From: Comamonadaceae bacterium | GTDB lineage: Bacteria; Pseudomonadota; Gammaproteobacteria; Burkholderiales; Burkholderiaceae_C | Assembly: GCA_947373185.1 (NCBI GenBank) | Contig: CANBWP010000007.1 | Coordinates: 37,365-101,364, forward strand | Length of the DNA stretch: 64,000 nucleotides | Direction of reading: 5' to 3' | Part shown: piece after piece, positions 45,328 to 56,305 of the stretch | Position numbering within the stretch: position 1 is the stretch's first letter | How the letters are laid out: the number at the start of each line of letters is the position of its first letter | The notes under the pieces: model-generated | Database searches by the model: none | What the model was told of the DNA's origin: nothing | The model's input: the letters and a program-made list of their open reading frames with translations, nothing else | Made by a program: the position numbers and the translations under genes

Positions 45328-46215
45328 TCAATGCTCTTCAGCGGGAATATTTTTCAGACTTCTGTCTCTCAGGGCTGTGGCTGCAATGCCACTGAGCACA
45401 ATCAAACACATGCCAGCCCAGCCTATCAAAGGGATGAGATCACCAAACAAAAACAATCCAAACAAAGCAGAAAAAACGATGCCGGCATATTGCAAGTTGG
45501 CCACCACCATGGTGGCACCATCAAGGTACGCACGTGTCATGCACCATTGACCTAAAGCGGCCAAGATGCCGATTGGCAAGAGCCAAAGCGCTTGTGGCCA
45601 AACCCAATCACTGACACCCACGACCCCCATGCAGATGGCCCCTGCGATGGCTGCACCCAATGAAAAATAAAACACTGTGCGCTCAACGGGTTCTCCCACT
45701 TTACCCAGGGCAGCCACTTGCAAATATGCCATGGCGGCAATCATGCCGGAAGCCACACCGATAAGTCCCGCTGCCATTTGGTTTTGTTCAAAGGTGGGGC
45801 GCAAGGTCATGACCACACCTGCAAAGCCGGTCAACACCGTGAGAGCAACTGGAATTTGACGCGTGGCATTTTGAAAAGAACCGACCCAAATGGTACTGCC
45901 CACCAAAAATGCAGCCACCCAAACGCCACTCATGTAGTTGAGTGTCATGGCTGTGGCCAAGGGCAGTTGGGCAATGGCATAGAACCAAGCGGCCAGTGAT
46001 GTGACACCGACAAAGGAGCGATAAATGTGCATCTTCGCCACCGGAGTTTTGAGCGAAATCCCCTGACGTTGGCAGACCCAAGCCATGATGAGTGTGCCGA
46101 TGGCACCACGGTAACAAACCAGCTCAAAGGTGTTGAAGTGGTTGGCCGCAAATTTCACACACACACTCATGGATGAAAAAAACAGCGACGCTAAAACCAT
46201 CCAGAGTGCTTGCAT
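45328..46215 (-). CDS. DMT family (EamA) transporter
   Basis: Ten-TM-like hydrophobic profile; MVLASLFFSSMSVCVKFAANHFNTFELVCYRGAIG. Confidence 0.88.
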   Translation of the reverse strand: MQALWMVLASLFFSSMSVCVKFAANHFNTFELVCYRGAIGTLIMAWVCQRQGISLKTPVAKMHIYRSFVGVTSLAAWFYAIAQLPLATAMTLNYMSGVWVAAFLVGSTIWVGSFQNATRQIPVALTVLTGFAGVVMTLRPTFEQNQMAAGLIGVASGMIAAMAYLQVAALGKVGEPVERTVFYFSLGAAIAGAICMGVVGVSDWVWPQALWLLPIGILAALGQWCMTRAYLDGATMVVANLQYAGIVFSALFGLFLFGDLIPLIGWAGMCLIVLSGIAATALRDRSLKNIPAEEH

Positions 46216-46220
46216 TCAGC

Positions 46221-47342
46221 TCAGAGGTCCATCTTGCTGCGGTACCACTCGTGGAAATGTTGCATGCCATCTTCCATAGGGCTTTGGTAGGGGCCCACTT
46301 CGTTGTCGCCACGTTGCAAAAGTGCTTTGCGGCCAGCATCCATGCGCTCTGCAATTTCGTCGTCTTCGATGCAGGTTTCCATGTAAGCGGCTTTTTGCGC
46401 CTCTACAAACTCTCGCTCGAAAGCCACGATTTCTTCGGGGTAGTAAAACTCCACCATGTTCAGCGTCTTTTCGGGGCTGATAGGGTGCAAAGTAGACACC
46501 GTCAGGACATGGGGGTACCACTCCACCATGATGTGGGGGTAGTAGGTGAGCCAAATGGCGCCAAACTCGGGCACGGCACCTTGGCGGTATTGCATGAGTT
46601 GCTCTTGCCAGCGCTTGTAAACAGGGCTGCCCGCTTTGCCTAGTTTGTTGGCAATGCCCACGGTTTGAACGGAATATTCTTTTTGAAATTGCCAGTTCAA
46701 ATCGTCGCAGGTGACGAAGTTGCCAAGGCCGGGGTGGAAGGGTTCAACGTGGTAGTCCTCGAGGTAGACCTCAATGAAGGTTTTCCAGTTGTAGTTGCAT
46801 TCGTGCATCTCAACATGATCGAGCTTGAAGCCTGTGAAATCCAATGCGGCTCTGGGGCCCATGCCGGCCAAGTCGGCGGCAATGTCACGGCCATTGTCTT
46901 CAAATAACAAACCGTTCCACTCTTGGAGGGGGTAGTTTTTGAGATTCAGGCAGGGGTCTTGGGCAAAGTGGGGGGCGCCCAGCAGTTGGCCTTCTGCCGA
47001 ATAAGTCCAGCGGTGCAAGGGGCAAACGATGTTGCCGCCGGCGCTGCCTTTTTGTTGGTTGTTTAAGGAGCCACGGCCTTGCAACATGACCGCTTGACGG
47101 TGCCTGCAAATGTTGGAGATGAGCTCGATGCCCTTGCTGGAGCGCACCAAGGCTCTGCCGCCCGCTTCTTGGGGCAGGGCATGGTAGTCCCCGATTTCGG
47201 GAACAGACAATTGATGACCCACATACTTGGGGCCGTGCTGAAAAATGGTTTTCAGCTCGCGCTGAAACAGCGCATCATCAAAATAGCTTGAAACTGGAAG
47301 TTGGCTTGCGGCCTGCTGCAGTTGAAGACTTAAATCAGACAT
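46221..47342 (-). CDS. Aromatic ring-hydroxylating (Rieske) dioxygenase alpha-subunit-like protein
   Basis: Rieske CRHRQ...CPLHRWTY; NWKTFIEVYLEDYHVEPFHPG iron site. Confidence 0.9.
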   Translation of the reverse strand: MSDLSLQLQQAASQLPVSSYFDDALFQRELKTIFQHGPKYVGHQLSVPEIGDYHALPQEAGGRALVRSSKGIELISNICRHRQAVMLQGRGSLNNQQKGSAGGNIVCPLHRWTYSAEGQLLGAPHFAQDPCLNLKNYPLQEWNGLLFEDNGRDIAADLAGMGPRAALDFTGFKLDHVEMHECNYNWKTFIEVYLEDYHVEPFHPGLGNFVTCDDLNWQFQKEYSVQTVGIANKLGKAGSPVYKRWQEQLMQYRQGAVPEFGAIWLTYYPHIMVEWYPHVLTVSTLHPISPEKTLNMVEFYYPEEIVAFEREFVEAQKAAYMETCIEDDEIAERMDAGRKALLQRGDNEVGPYQSPMEDGMQHFHEWYRSKMDL

Positions 47343-47413
47343 GGGTGACCTGACCTAGAGACTCCCCCTATGAAGGGGCAGGAACAACGCGGGGGCCCGG
47401 GGGCTCTCTCGCG

Positions 47414-47435
47414 AAAAAAGCGGACCTGAGTCCGC
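47414..47435 (-). terminator. Minus-strand intrinsic-terminator-like hairpin upstream of the Rieske gene
   Basis: GCGGAC-CTGA-GTCCGC (47420-47435) with plus-strand A6 at 47414-47419, i.e. a U-run on minus. Confidence 0.6.
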
Positions 47436-47518
47436 CGATGAAGGGGCATTGTAGCCTCAGGTCAGCAATTTTGGGGTGAAGTCGACCTAAAATGCCCATC
47501 TTTAGATCATTTATTGCC

Positions 47519-47773
47519 ATGCCCAAAGCCAATTCCACCCCAGCCAATGCACAGGCCGAGCAGGCACTTCCTTCGAGCTACGAAGAGGCCGTGCAGGAGC
47601 TGGAGCAACTGTTGGCCAAATTGGAATCGGGTCAACTTCCTTTAGATAAGTTACTGACACACTACCAAAGAGGCGCCGCTCTTTTGGCATATTGCCGTGA
47701 GCGTTTGGCTGCCATTGAAAACCAAATCAGCGTGTTGGACGAGGGTACCTTAAAGCCATGGGACGGCGCATGA
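47519..47773 (+). CDS. xseB: Exodeoxyribonuclease VII small subunit
   Basis: [44 protein letters not shown]. Confidence 0.93.
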   Translation: MPKANSTPANAQAEQALPSSYEEAVQELEQLLAKLESGQLPLDKLLTHYQRGAALLAYCRERLAAIENQISVLDEGTLKPWDGA

Positions 47774-48717
47774 CAGCCCATTTTTCAAACGAATTTAATT
47801 TCACCGAGTGGGCCGACGAACGCTTGGCGCAAGTTGAGCAAAGTCTGAAGCACGGCATTGACGCCCATGCGCCCGCGCAATTGGGCGAGGCCATGCGATA
47901 TGCCGTGTTAGATGGCGGCAAACGACTCCGCCCCTTGTTGGTGTTGGCCGCAGCGCAAGCCGTAGGCGTAGACCTTGAAGCGGCCAATGTGTCGGACCAA
48001 CCCAGTTCATTGGCAGCGCTTCGGGCTGCGTGCGCCATTGAACTCATTCATGCTTACTCTTTGGTTCATGACGACATGCCTTGCATGGACAACGACGTGC
48101 TGCGTCGTGGCAAGCCCACTGTGCATGTCAAATACGGAGAGGCTCAAGCGCTATTGGCTGGCGATGCCTTGCAGGCCTTGGCCTTCGAATTTTTAACGCC
48201 GCAAGATGGCAGTACAGATTTGTCTGTGCAAGCGGTTCAAGTCGGCTTATTGGCGCGTGCATCAGGCTACCAAGGCATGGCGGGTGGCCAAGCCATCGAT
48301 TTGGCCAGCGTGGGTTTGCCATTGACTGAATCTCAGTTGCGTCAAATGCACAAACTCAAAACCGGTGCCTTGTTGCTTTGCAGCGTACAGATGGGTGCCG
48401 TGTCAGCGGGCAAACCATCGTCATTGGTTTTTGATGCCTTCACCCGGTATGCAGAAGCCTTGGGCTTGGCTTTTCAAGTGGTGGACGACATTTTGGACGT
48501 CACATCAGACTCTGCCACCTTGGGCAAAACTGCCGGCAAAGATGCTGCGGCAGACAAGCCAACCTATGTTTCCTTGTTGGGACTTGCGCAAGCGCAACAA
48601 CTGGCAGAAAAACTCTACAAAGATTCGCTGGGCGCCTTGGATGCCAGCGGTTTGAACACCACAGCCACTGCGGCATTGCGCGCATTGGCCGGTCTTGTGG
48701 TGCAACGGAAAAATTAA
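47770..48717 (+). CDS. ispA: Polyprenyl (farnesyl) diphosphate synthase
   Basis: [30 protein letters not shown] motifs; ATGA overlap with xseB. Confidence 0.94.
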   Translation: MTAHFSNEFNFTEWADERLAQVEQSLKHGIDAHAPAQLGEAMRYAVLDGGKRLRPLLVLAAAQAVGVDLEAANVSDQPSSLAALRAACAIELIHAYSLVHDDMPCMDNDVLRRGKPTVHVKYGEAQALLAGDALQALAFEFLTPQDGSTDLSVQAVQVGLLARASGYQGMAGGQAIDLASVGLPLTESQLRQMHKLKTGALLLCSVQMGAVSAGKPSSLVFDAFTRYAEALGLAFQVVDDILDVTSDSATLGKTAGKDAAADKPTYVSLLGLAQAQQLAEKLYKDSLGALDASGLNTTATAALRALAGLVVQRKN

Positions 48718-48719
48718 TC

Positions 48720-50564
48720 ATGCTTGAATCGATTCACTCTCCCGCTGATTTAAGAAAATTGCAGCGCGGTGATCTACCCCGCTTGGCCGCCGATGTGCGC
48801 CAGTGTGTGCTCGACAATGTGTCGCAAACCGGTGGCCACTTAAGTTCCAACTTGGGCACGGTCGAATTGACGGTTGCGCTTCACTATGTGTTCAACACGC
48901 CAGAAGATCGCATTGTTTGGGATGTGGGTCATCAAACGTATCCTCACAAAATTTTGACGGGACGCCGTGAGCGCATGCCCACGCTGCGCCAGTTGGGTGG
49001 TTTGTCTGGTTTTCCCAGGCGCGACGAAAGTGAATACGACACATTCGGTACGGCACATTCTTCCACCAGCATTTCTGCAGCTTTGGGCATGGCCATTGCG
49101 GCCCGCCAAAAGGGCGAATCGCGTCACGCCATTGCTGTCATAGGCGATGGTGCCATGACGGCGGGCATGGCCTTTGAAGCCATGAACAATGCGGGCATTG
49201 AAGACTGCAAATTGTTGGTCATCTTGAACGACAACGACATGTCGATCAGTCCACCGGTGGGCGCTTTGAATCGCTACCTGGCGCAACTCATGAGCGGCAG
49301 TTTTTACTCAACCGCCAAGAACATGGGCAAGAACGTGTTGAAAGGTGCGCCGCCGCTGTTTGAGTTGGCCAAGCGCTTTGAACAACATGCCAAAGGCATG
49401 GTGGTGCCTGCCACCATGTTTGAACAATTTGGTTTCAACTACATTGGCCCTATCGATGGCCACGATTTGGATTCGCTCATTCCTACGCTTGAAAACATCA
49501 AGCACCTCAAGGGCCCGCAGTTTCTGCATGTGATTACCAAAAAAGGGCAGGGTTACAAACTGGCCGAAGACGATCCCGTCAACTATCACGGCCCTGGCAA
49601 ATTCGATCCTAAAGTGGGCTTGGTGCCTGCGGCCACGCCCCCAAAACCTTCTTTTATGCACATCTTTGGCCAATGGCTTTGCGACATGGCCGCCAAAGAC
49701 ACCCGTTTGGTGGGCATCACGCCGGCCATGCGTGAGGGCTCGGGCATGGTGGAATTTCACAAGCGCTTTCCGGATCGTTATTACGATGTGGGCATTGCCG
49801 AGCAACACGCCGTCACGTTTGCGGCGGGTTTGGCCTGCGAAGGCTTGAAACCAGTCGTGGCCATTTATTCCACCTTCTTGCAGCGCGGTTACGACCAATT
49901 GATTCACGATGTGGCCTTGCAGAACTTGCCCGTGGTGTTTGCGTTGGACCGTGCCGGTTTAGTGGGCGCCGACGGTGCCACCCACGCAGGTGCCTACGAC
50001 ATTGCTTACTTGCGTTGCATTCCCAACATGTCGGTGGCATGCCCCAGCGATGAACGTGAGTGTCGCTTGCTGCTCAGCACCGCTTATGCGCAAAACCATC
50101 CCGTGGCCGTGCGTTATCCGCGTGGGGCGGGTGTGGGTGTTGATGCAGGTCAAGACCTTGACACGCTCGAGTTGGGCAAAGCAGAAATCAGGCGAGAGGG
50201 TGAAGGCCTGTGTATTTTGGCTTTTGGGACCCTGTTGTATCCCGCTTTGCAAGTGGCCAAAAAGCTCAATGCCACCGTGGTCAACATGCGCTGGGCCAAG
50301 CCCTTGGACCTTGACATGATTTTGCGGATGGCGGCTGGCCACGACCGCATGGTGACGGTTGAGGATGCTTGCGTGATGGGGGGGGCTGGTAGTGCGGTGT
50401 GTGAAGCCCTTCAAAAAGCGGATGTTCTAAAATCTGTCTTGAACTTGGGTCTTTCTGACGAGTTCATTGAACATGGCGACCCTGCCAAATTGATGGCTTT
50501 ACAGGGTCTGGATGCGGCTGGCATTGAAGCCGCGATCGCCAAAAAGTGGCCCTTGTCAGTCTGA
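48720..50564 (+). CDS. dxs: 1-deoxy-D-xylulose-5-phosphate synthase
   Basis: [63 protein letters not shown]. Confidence 0.97.
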   Translation: MLESIHSPADLRKLQRGDLPRLAADVRQCVLDNVSQTGGHLSSNLGTVELTVALHYVFNTPEDRIVWDVGHQTYPHKILTGRRERMPTLRQLGGLSGFPRRDESEYDTFGTAHSSTSISAALGMAIAARQKGESRHAIAVIGDGAMTAGMAFEAMNNAGIEDCKLLVILNDNDMSISPPVGALNRYLAQLMSGSFYSTAKNMGKNVLKGAPPLFELAKRFEQHAKGMVVPATMFEQFGFNYIGPIDGHDLDSLIPTLENIKHLKGPQFLHVITKKGQGYKLAEDDPVNYHGPGKFDPKVGLVPAATPPKPSFMHIFGQWLCDMAAKDTRLVGITPAMREGSGMVEFHKRFPDRYYDVGIAEQHAVTFAAGLACEGLKPVVAIYSTFLQRGYDQLIHDVALQNLPVVFALDRAGLVGADGATHAGAYDIAYLRCIPNMSVACPSDERECRLLLSTAYAQNHPVAVRYPRGAGVGVDAGQDLDTLELGKAEIRREGEGLCILAFGTLLYPALQVAKKLNATVVNMRWAKPLDLDMILRMAAGHDRMVTVEDACVMGGAGSAVCEALQKADVLKSVLNLGLSDEFIEHGDPAKLMALQGLDAAGIEAAIAKKWPLSV

Positions 50565-50635
50565 AGGGTAAACCCCTTCGCTTGTGGCTTAAATTTTTTT
50601 TACAATCAACGGTTGTTACTTTTCCTGGAGTCTTT

Positions 50636-51253
50636 ATGGAATCCCTGTTAGCGCTGTCCAAACGGATAGACAAATTCAGTGAGTGGGTGGGGCGTTGGGT
50701 GGCTTGGCTGGTCTTGGCCGCCGTGCTGATTAGCGCCGGCAATGCGGTGGTTCGGAAGGCCTTCAACTTCAGCTCCAATGCCTTTTTGGAAATTCAGTGG
50801 TATTTGTTTGCTGCTGTGTTCATGTTGGCGGCTGGCTACACCTTGCTCCGCCAAGAGCACGTCAAGATTGACGTTGTGTCAGGTCGCTTTTCCAAGCGCA
50901 CCCAAATCTGGATCGACATCGTCGGCATTTGCTGCTTCTTGTTGCCCTTCGTTTTCTACATCATCAAGTTGGCAATGCCTTTGGTGATCAATGCTTTTGT
51001 CACGCACGAAATGTCTTCCAATTCAGGCGGTCTGATTCGTTGGCCCGTGTTTGCTTTGTTGCCTTTGGGTATGCTGCTGTTGGGAATTCAAGCCATTTCA
51101 GAACTCATCAAGCGCGTGGCGTTCTTGAAGGGCATGATTCCCGACCCTAGTAAAAAACAAGGTGCCAAAACACCAGAAGAAGAGTTCGCAGAATTCTTGT
51201 TGCAAAAAGAAGTGGCTGCCCGTGAAGCTGCACAAATGGGAGCTGCCAAATGA
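50636..51253 (+). CDS. TRAP transporter small permease (DctQ-like)
   Basis: Four-TM profile, FLEIQWYLFAAVFMLAAGYTLLRQEHVKIDVV. Confidence 0.9.
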   Translation: MESLLALSKRIDKFSEWVGRWVAWLVLAAVLISAGNAVVRKAFNFSSNAFLEIQWYLFAAVFMLAAGYTLLRQEHVKIDVVSGRFSKRTQIWIDIVGICCFLLPFVFYIIKLAMPLVINAFVTHEMSSNSGGLIRWPVFALLPLGMLLLGIQAISELIKRVAFLKGMIPDPSKKQGAKTPEEEFAEFLLQKEVAAREAAQMGAAK

Positions 51254-52971
51254 CCGAGTTCTTGATCGCCAACATGGCGCCCATCATGTTCGCGTCGCTC
51301 ATCATGTTTTTGATGTTTGGCTACGCAGTCACCTTTTCTTTGGCCGCTTGCGGTTTGTTCTTTGGTTTTGTCGGTGTTGAATTGGGTGTCATTCAAGCCA
51401 CCTTCTTGCAAAGCTTGCCGCTTCGCATGTTCGGCATCATGCAAAACGACACCTTGCTGGCCATTCCCTTTTTCACCTTCATGGGATTGATCTTGGAACG
51501 CTCGGGCATGGCGGAAGACTTGCTCGACACCATTGGTCAGTTGTTCGGTCCTATCCGCGGTGGCTTGGCTTATGCCGTCATTTTGGTGGGTGCCATGCTG
51601 GCAGCGACCACCGGTGTGGTGGCGGCTTCCGTCATTTCCATGGGCCTCATTTCCTTGCCCATCATGCTGCGCTACGGCTATGACCGCCGCGTGGCGGGTG
51701 GTGTGATTGCCGCCTCAGGCACCTTGGCTCAGATCATTCCCCCTTCCTTGGTGCTGATTGTGTTGGCCGACCAGTTGGGCAAGAGCGTGGGCGACCTGTA
51801 CAAAGGCGCTTTCATTCCAGGCTTTGTGCTCACAGGTTTGTATGTGGGCTACATTTTGCTGATCAGCTTCATTCGTCCACATTGGGTGCCTGCGTTGCCT
51901 TTGGAGGCGCGAACCATCAAAGAAAATGACGGCAGCTCAGGCTTGCGCTCATTGTCTATCTTGACCCTCATCTCCGTGGCCATGTCCATTGGTTTTGCCA
52001 AGTGGTTGCCAGACACAACACCCTTGGATGAAACCATTGTGGTCTCGATGTGCGTGGGTGTGGGCTTTGCCTTCGTTGCATCCTTGATCAATAAAATCGC
52101 CAAGCTGGGTCTTTTGTCCAACATGGCCGAGCGTGTCACCTTTGTGTTGATTCCTCCCTTGGCCCTGATTTTCTTGGTGCTGGGTACCATTTTCTTGGGC
52201 ATTGCCACCCCCACCGAAGGCGGTGCCATGGGTGCGGTGGGCGCTTTGGTGATGGCCTTGGCGCGCAATCGCATTGACATGAAACTGATTCGTCAAGCCA
52301 TGGACTCCACCATGAAGCTGTCGTGCTTCGTGTTGTTCATCCTGATTGGCGCCACTGTGTTCAGCTTGGCATTCCAAGGTGTGGACGGCCCTGTGTGGGT
52401 GGAGCACTTGCTGTCTGGTTTACCAGGCGGTCAGTTGGGCTTCCTCATTGTGGTGAACATCTTGGTGTTCGTGTTGGCCTTCTTCTTGGACTTCTTTGAA
52501 CTGGCCTTCATCATCATCCCGCTCATTGGCCCTGTGGCTGAAAAACTGGGCATCGATTTGGTGTGGTTTGGTGTCTTGTTGGCGGTGAACATGCAGACGT
52601 CCTTCATGCACCCGCCCTTTGGTTTTGCCCTGTTCTATTTGCGCAGCGTTGCGCCGGTTGAAGACTACATCGACCGCGTGACCAAAAAGACCATCAAGAA
52701 AGTCACCATTGAAGACATCTACTGGGGTGCTGTGCCTTTCGTGATCATTCAAATCATGATGGTTGCTTTGATCATTGCCTTCCCAGGCTTGGTGTCCAGT
52801 GGCCTCACCAAAGAGCCTACGGTGGATGCTGAAGCCGTTCTCATGCAAATGCGTGCAGACACGGCTTCGGATGCCGCAGAGGCTGAGAAGACAGCCGCTG
52901 AGGGTGAAGCCGTCGATCCGGTCAAAGCCTTGATGGAATCCATGAAAGAAGATCAAGCCAAGAAGCCTTGA
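51250..52971 (+). CDS. TRAP transporter large permease (DctM-like)
   Basis: GLILERSGMAEDLLDTIGQLFGPIRGGLAYAVILVGAMLAATTGVVAAS; ATGA overlap with dctQ. Confidence 0.93.
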   Translation: MTEFLIANMAPIMFASLIMFLMFGYAVTFSLAACGLFFGFVGVELGVIQATFLQSLPLRMFGIMQNDTLLAIPFFTFMGLILERSGMAEDLLDTIGQLFGPIRGGLAYAVILVGAMLAATTGVVAASVISMGLISLPIMLRYGYDRRVAGGVIAASGTLAQIIPPSLVLIVLADQLGKSVGDLYKGAFIPGFVLTGLYVGYILLISFIRPHWVPALPLEARTIKENDGSSGLRSLSILTLISVAMSIGFAKWLPDTTPLDETIVVSMCVGVGFAFVASLINKIAKLGLLSNMAERVTFVLIPPLALIFLVLGTIFLGIATPTEGGAMGAVGALVMALARNRIDMKLIRQAMDSTMKLSCFVLFILIGATVFSLAFQGVDGPVWVEHLLSGLPGGQLGFLIVVNILVFVLAFFLDFFELAFIIIPLIGPVAEKLGIDLVWFGVLLAVNMQTSFMHPPFGFALFYLRSVAPVEDYIDRVTKKTIKKVTIEDIYWGAVPFVIIQIMMVALIIAFPGLVSSGLTKEPTVDAEAVLMQMRADTASDAAEAEKTAAEGEAVDPVKALMESMKEDQAKKP

Positions 52972-53018
52972 TTCAAGGACGAAATATCGCCAGACAGTAT
53001 TTGGCGATATTCTCTAGA

Positions 53019-53052
53019 CAACAAAAAACCCGCCTCGGCGGGTTTTTTGTTG
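53019..53052. terminator. Strong bidirectional intrinsic terminator
   Basis: CAACAAAAAACCCGCC-TC-GGCGGGTTTTTTGTTG, 16-bp perfect arms; preceded by a second hairpin AATATCGCCA/TGGCGATATT (52983-53011). Confidence 0.9.
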
Positions 53053-53086
53053 GGGCCATGCATTGCCCCAGGCCGAGAACTGTGGC

Positions 53087-54166
53087 TTACAGCTTTTGGC
53101 TTTCCATGAAGTTGTTCATGCTGCCTTCTGCCAAGCTGAACCATTGGTTGGCTTCGCGGCGGAAGTTGGCGTAGTCTGAGTAGATTTTCTTCCAAGCGGG
53201 ATTGGTGTTGTTCAGGTCTTCATAGACTTGTTGTGAAGACTTGAACGCAGCGTTCATCACGTCTTTGGGGAAGACGCGCAATTTGGCGCCTTGACCAATC
53301 AGTGCCTTGAGGGCTGCTGGGTTTTTGTAGTCGTACTTGGCTTGCATGTCGGTGTGGGCAAAAGCTGCAGCGCACTCCACAATGGCTTTGTACTCGCTGG
53401 ACAAACCTTCGTAGGCCTTTTGGTTGACGTACAAGGCCAACTGTGGACCCACTTCCCAGAAACCGGGGAAGTAGTAGTTGGGTGCCACTTTGTTCAGACC
53501 CAATTTGAGGTCGTCATAAGGGCCAACCCATTCGGCTGCGTCGATGGTGCCTTTTTCCAGGGATTGGTAAATCTCGCCACCAGGAATGTTTTGGGGCACA
53601 ACGCCCAGGGGTTCCAGCACTTTGCCGCCGAAACCGCCCACGCGGAATTTCAAGCCTTTCATATCGGCCAAAGATTTGATCTCTTTGCGATACCAGCCGC
53701 CCATTTGAACGCCTGTGTTGCCCATTGGGAAGTTGACGATGCCCACTTTGGCGTAGAACTCACGGAACAGCTTCAAGCCATTGCCTTCGTACATCCAAGC
53801 AGTCATTTGACGGCTGTTCAGGCCGAAAGGGATGGCGCAATCCAACGCATAAGTTGGGTCTTTGCCGAAGAAGTAGTAAGGCGCAGTGTTGGCCATTTCG
53901 ACGGTGCCGTTGGACACGCCGTCGAGCACGCCGAACGCGGGCATCAATTCGCCAGCTGCGTGGGTGGTGATGGTGAACTTGCCGCCAGACAATTCGCCAA
54001 CTTTCTTGGCAAACACGTCGCAAACACCGAACAAGGTGTCCAAAGACTTGGGGAAGCTTGAGGCAATGCGCCAGCGCAATGCGGCTTGCGCATGAACCGC
54101 AGGGGCGACGCCTGCGGCCAAGACGCCAGCAATACCGGCATTTTTAATAAGGGAACGACGATCCAT
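53087..54166 (-). CDS. TRAP transporter substrate-binding protein (DctP-like)
   Basis: Tat signal MDRRSLIKNAGIAGVLAAG; RWRIASSFPKSLDTLFGVCDVFAKKV; AAEWVGPYDDLKLGL. Confidence 0.92.
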   Translation of the reverse strand: MDRRSLIKNAGIAGVLAAGVAPAVHAQAALRWRIASSFPKSLDTLFGVCDVFAKKVGELSGGKFTITTHAAGELMPAFGVLDGVSNGTVEMANTAPYYFFGKDPTYALDCAIPFGLNSRQMTAWMYEGNGLKLFREFYAKVGIVNFPMGNTGVQMGGWYRKEIKSLADMKGLKFRVGGFGGKVLEPLGVVPQNIPGGEIYQSLEKGTIDAAEWVGPYDDLKLGLNKVAPNYYFPGFWEVGPQLALYVNQKAYEGLSSEYKAIVECAAAFAHTDMQAKYDYKNPAALKALIGQGAKLRVFPKDVMNAAFKSSQQVYEDLNNTNPAWKKIYSDYANFRREANQWFSLAEGSMNNFMESQKL

Positions 54167-54259
54167 GGGGTTCACTCCGGAAGTCTAGGTTGATGAATTC
54201 AGGACGCCGAGGCGACACCGAAGACTGCTTACAGTCATACGCTTATTGTAGAAAATTTG

Positions 54260-54282
54260 AAACCCCTCTAAGCGGGGGTTTT
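54260..54282. terminator. Hairpin AAACCCC-N8-GGGGTTTT
   Basis: Downstream of the minus-strand regulator gene; T-run on both strands. Confidence 0.65.
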
Positions 54283-54305
54283 CCCTGCGATGGATCAAGC
54301 TTTGG

Positions 54306-55397
54306 TCAAACGGGTTTTCTGGGCCTCAAGTTCCACCATGGCAGCTCTTTTTTAAGAGATTGGACCAAGCCGGATTGGTGGGCCGCGTAGCCATTCATGG
54401 CGCCCAATGCCGTTTGCCATTGCACAGTTTCGAGTTGCAGGCGAAGGGCTTTGACCTGTGGTGAGTCAATGGCGCTTTTGAGGCAAGCCAGCCAATAGTT
54501 CTCTGTGACCAAGGGCACAAAGTCTAAACCTGCGGCAAGGGCTGCGCTTTCGATGGCCAGGCCTGTGTCCGCTTGACCAGATGCGATGCAGGTGGCAACG
54601 GCGCTGTGAGACAACTCTTGATGGTCGTAGCCTGACATTTGATGGGCTTGAATGCCCTGGTTGCGCAACAGCTCATCCAACAAAAGTCGCGTGCCAGTGC
54701 CCATGCCTCGGTTGACATACCTGAGTCTTTTTGTCACGACATCCTGAAGCGAATGAATGTTCAAGGGATTGCCCGGTTGCACCAACAGCCCTTGTGATCG
54801 TTTTGCAAACCCAATGAGTTTGTGTTGCCCTGGTTGTAGCAAAGGTTTGTAGGTGAGTGCAGAAAGACTTTGAGGATGAGGTTCGCAGAGGGTGTGAAAG
54901 CCTGCAATTTCACACCGTCCCTCGTTCAGTGCGCGAATGGCGTCCACGCTGCCACAAAAACGAATGTCCAAATGCAAACCTTCCCGGGCGCTTGTTTCAC
55001 GAAGGCGAATCAGGGCGTCATCATGGCTGGCATACAACGTGAGCAAGTGCACATCAGGATCAAATGCAACAGCAAAGGTGCGTTCAAGTTCGGCCATCAA
55101 GGACTCGATGGGCGCTGCCAGACGGGCTTGTGCCTGCCTTTCAGCCCAGAGCAATTTACTGGCGAATTCTGACAATTCGGCCGGCATGCCCTTTTCCCAA
55201 ACGATCAGGTTTTGTTGCAGTCGAAGCTCCCATTTTTTCAACTCACCCCATACATGGCGGTAGGACAAGTTCAAAGATTTGGCTGCGCCAGCAATAGAGC
55301 CTTGCTCGCGCACGGCTTGCAGCAGGTCCATGAGAGGATTGCGCAGCAAAGCTTGGGGGCGCTGCTGAGGCGCATCGGTTTCGCTGGGCGGCGACAT
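54306..55397 (-). CDS. ModE-type wHTH plus periplasmic-binding-protein-like domain regulator, likely of the tup locus
   Basis: MDLLQAVREQGSIAGAAKSLNLSYRHVWGELKKWE HTH; PBP-like C-terminus; divergent from tup genes. Confidence 0.82.
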   Translation of the reverse strand: MSPPSETDAPQQRPQALLRNPLMDLLQAVREQGSIAGAAKSLNLSYRHVWGELKKWELRLQQNLIVWEKGMPAELSEFASKLLWAERQAQARLAAPIESLMAELERTFAVAFDPDVHLLTLYASHDDALIRLRETSAREGLHLDIRFCGSVDAIRALNEGRCEIAGFHTLCEPHPQSLSALTYKPLLQPGQHKLIGFAKRSQGLLVQPGNPLNIHSLQDVVTKRLRYVNRGMGTGTRLLLDELLRNQGIQAHQMSGYDHQELSHSAVATCIASGQADTGLAIESAALAAGLDFVPLVTENYWLACLKSAIDSPQVKALRLQLETVQWQTALGAMNGYAAHQSGLVQSLKKELPWWNLRPRKPV

Positions 55398-55564
55398 GTC
55401 GGGGCCCCAGCTGTAAGAAAGGTCAATTTTTGGCACGGCTTGAGTGTGCCTCATTTATGCATGTTTCATGACGCGAGCTTGGATGGCCTATGCACGCCAT
55501 TTCATAGCGGAAGACCCATGGGGTTGAGGGTATTCAAAACGATTAGGATCGGCACACACTTTTT

Positions 55565-56305
55565 ATGATGAATACGTTCTCCAACAGCGTCACCACCGCA
55601 ATTCAATTGATCACCAGCTTGGATCCAGGTCTTTGGTCCATCGCCGGACGGTCCCTGGCCGTCAGCGCTTCAGCCTGTTTCATCGGGTGCGTGATGGGTC
55701 TGTTCCTAGGGGCCATTCTGGGGGTGACCAGATTCTCGGGCCGAGGGGGCGTTTTGACGCTTTTGAATACCTTTTTGGCCTTGCCTTCTGTGGTGGTGGG
55801 CTTGGTGGTTTACTTGGTGTTGTCGCGCACGGGCCCATTGGGCTTTTTGGGTTGGCTCTTCAGTTTCAAAGCCATGGTGCTGGCGCAGGTTTTGCTGGTG
55901 GTCCCGGTGGCTGCAGCGCTCAGTCGCCAAGTGGTCGAGGATGCTGAGCTGATGCATGGTGAGCAATGGCGATCCTTGGGTGCAGGCCCCTTTTTGCGAT
56001 GTGGATTGCTGGCCTGGCATGAACGATTTGCACTCCTAACCATCGTGGTCGCTTGTTTTGGTCGCGCGATCTCAGAGGTCGGTGCTGTCATGATTGTGGG
56101 CGGCAACATGGAAGGCTTCACACGGGTCATGACCACGGCCATTGCACTTGAAACCAGCAAAGGTGACTTGCCTTTGGCGCTGGCCTTGGGCTTGGTCTTG
56201 CTGGCCATTGTTGGGTGCTTGAATGCTTTGTTGGCGGTGTTCAACGCGTGGCAAGCGCGTCATCAGCAAGTCGGTCAAAACAGCCTGCGGGGGTGGGTGG
56301 CATGA
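55565..56305 (+). CDS. tupB: Tungstate/molybdate ABC transporter permease
   Basis: ABC permease loop EQWRSLGAGPFLRCGLLAWHERFALLTIVVACFGRAISEVGAVMIVGGN; upstream of TupA-like gene. Confidence 0.85.
   Translation: MMNTFSNSVTTAIQLITSLDPGLWSIAGRSLAVSASACFIGCVMGLFLGAILGVTRFSGRGGVLTLLNTFLALPSVVVGLVVYLVLSRTGPLGFLGWLFSFKAMVLAQVLLVVPVAAALSRQVVEDAELMHGEQWRSLGAGPFLRCGLLAWHERFALLTIVVACFGRAISEVGAVMIVGGNMEGFTRVMTTAIALETSKGDLPLALALGLVLLAIVGCLNALLAVFNAWQARHQQVGQNSLRGWVA

Noticed and set aside
53291-54061. 256-aa plus-strand ORF opposite dctP
   Set aside because: Antisense shadow ORF; dctP has clear family motifs.
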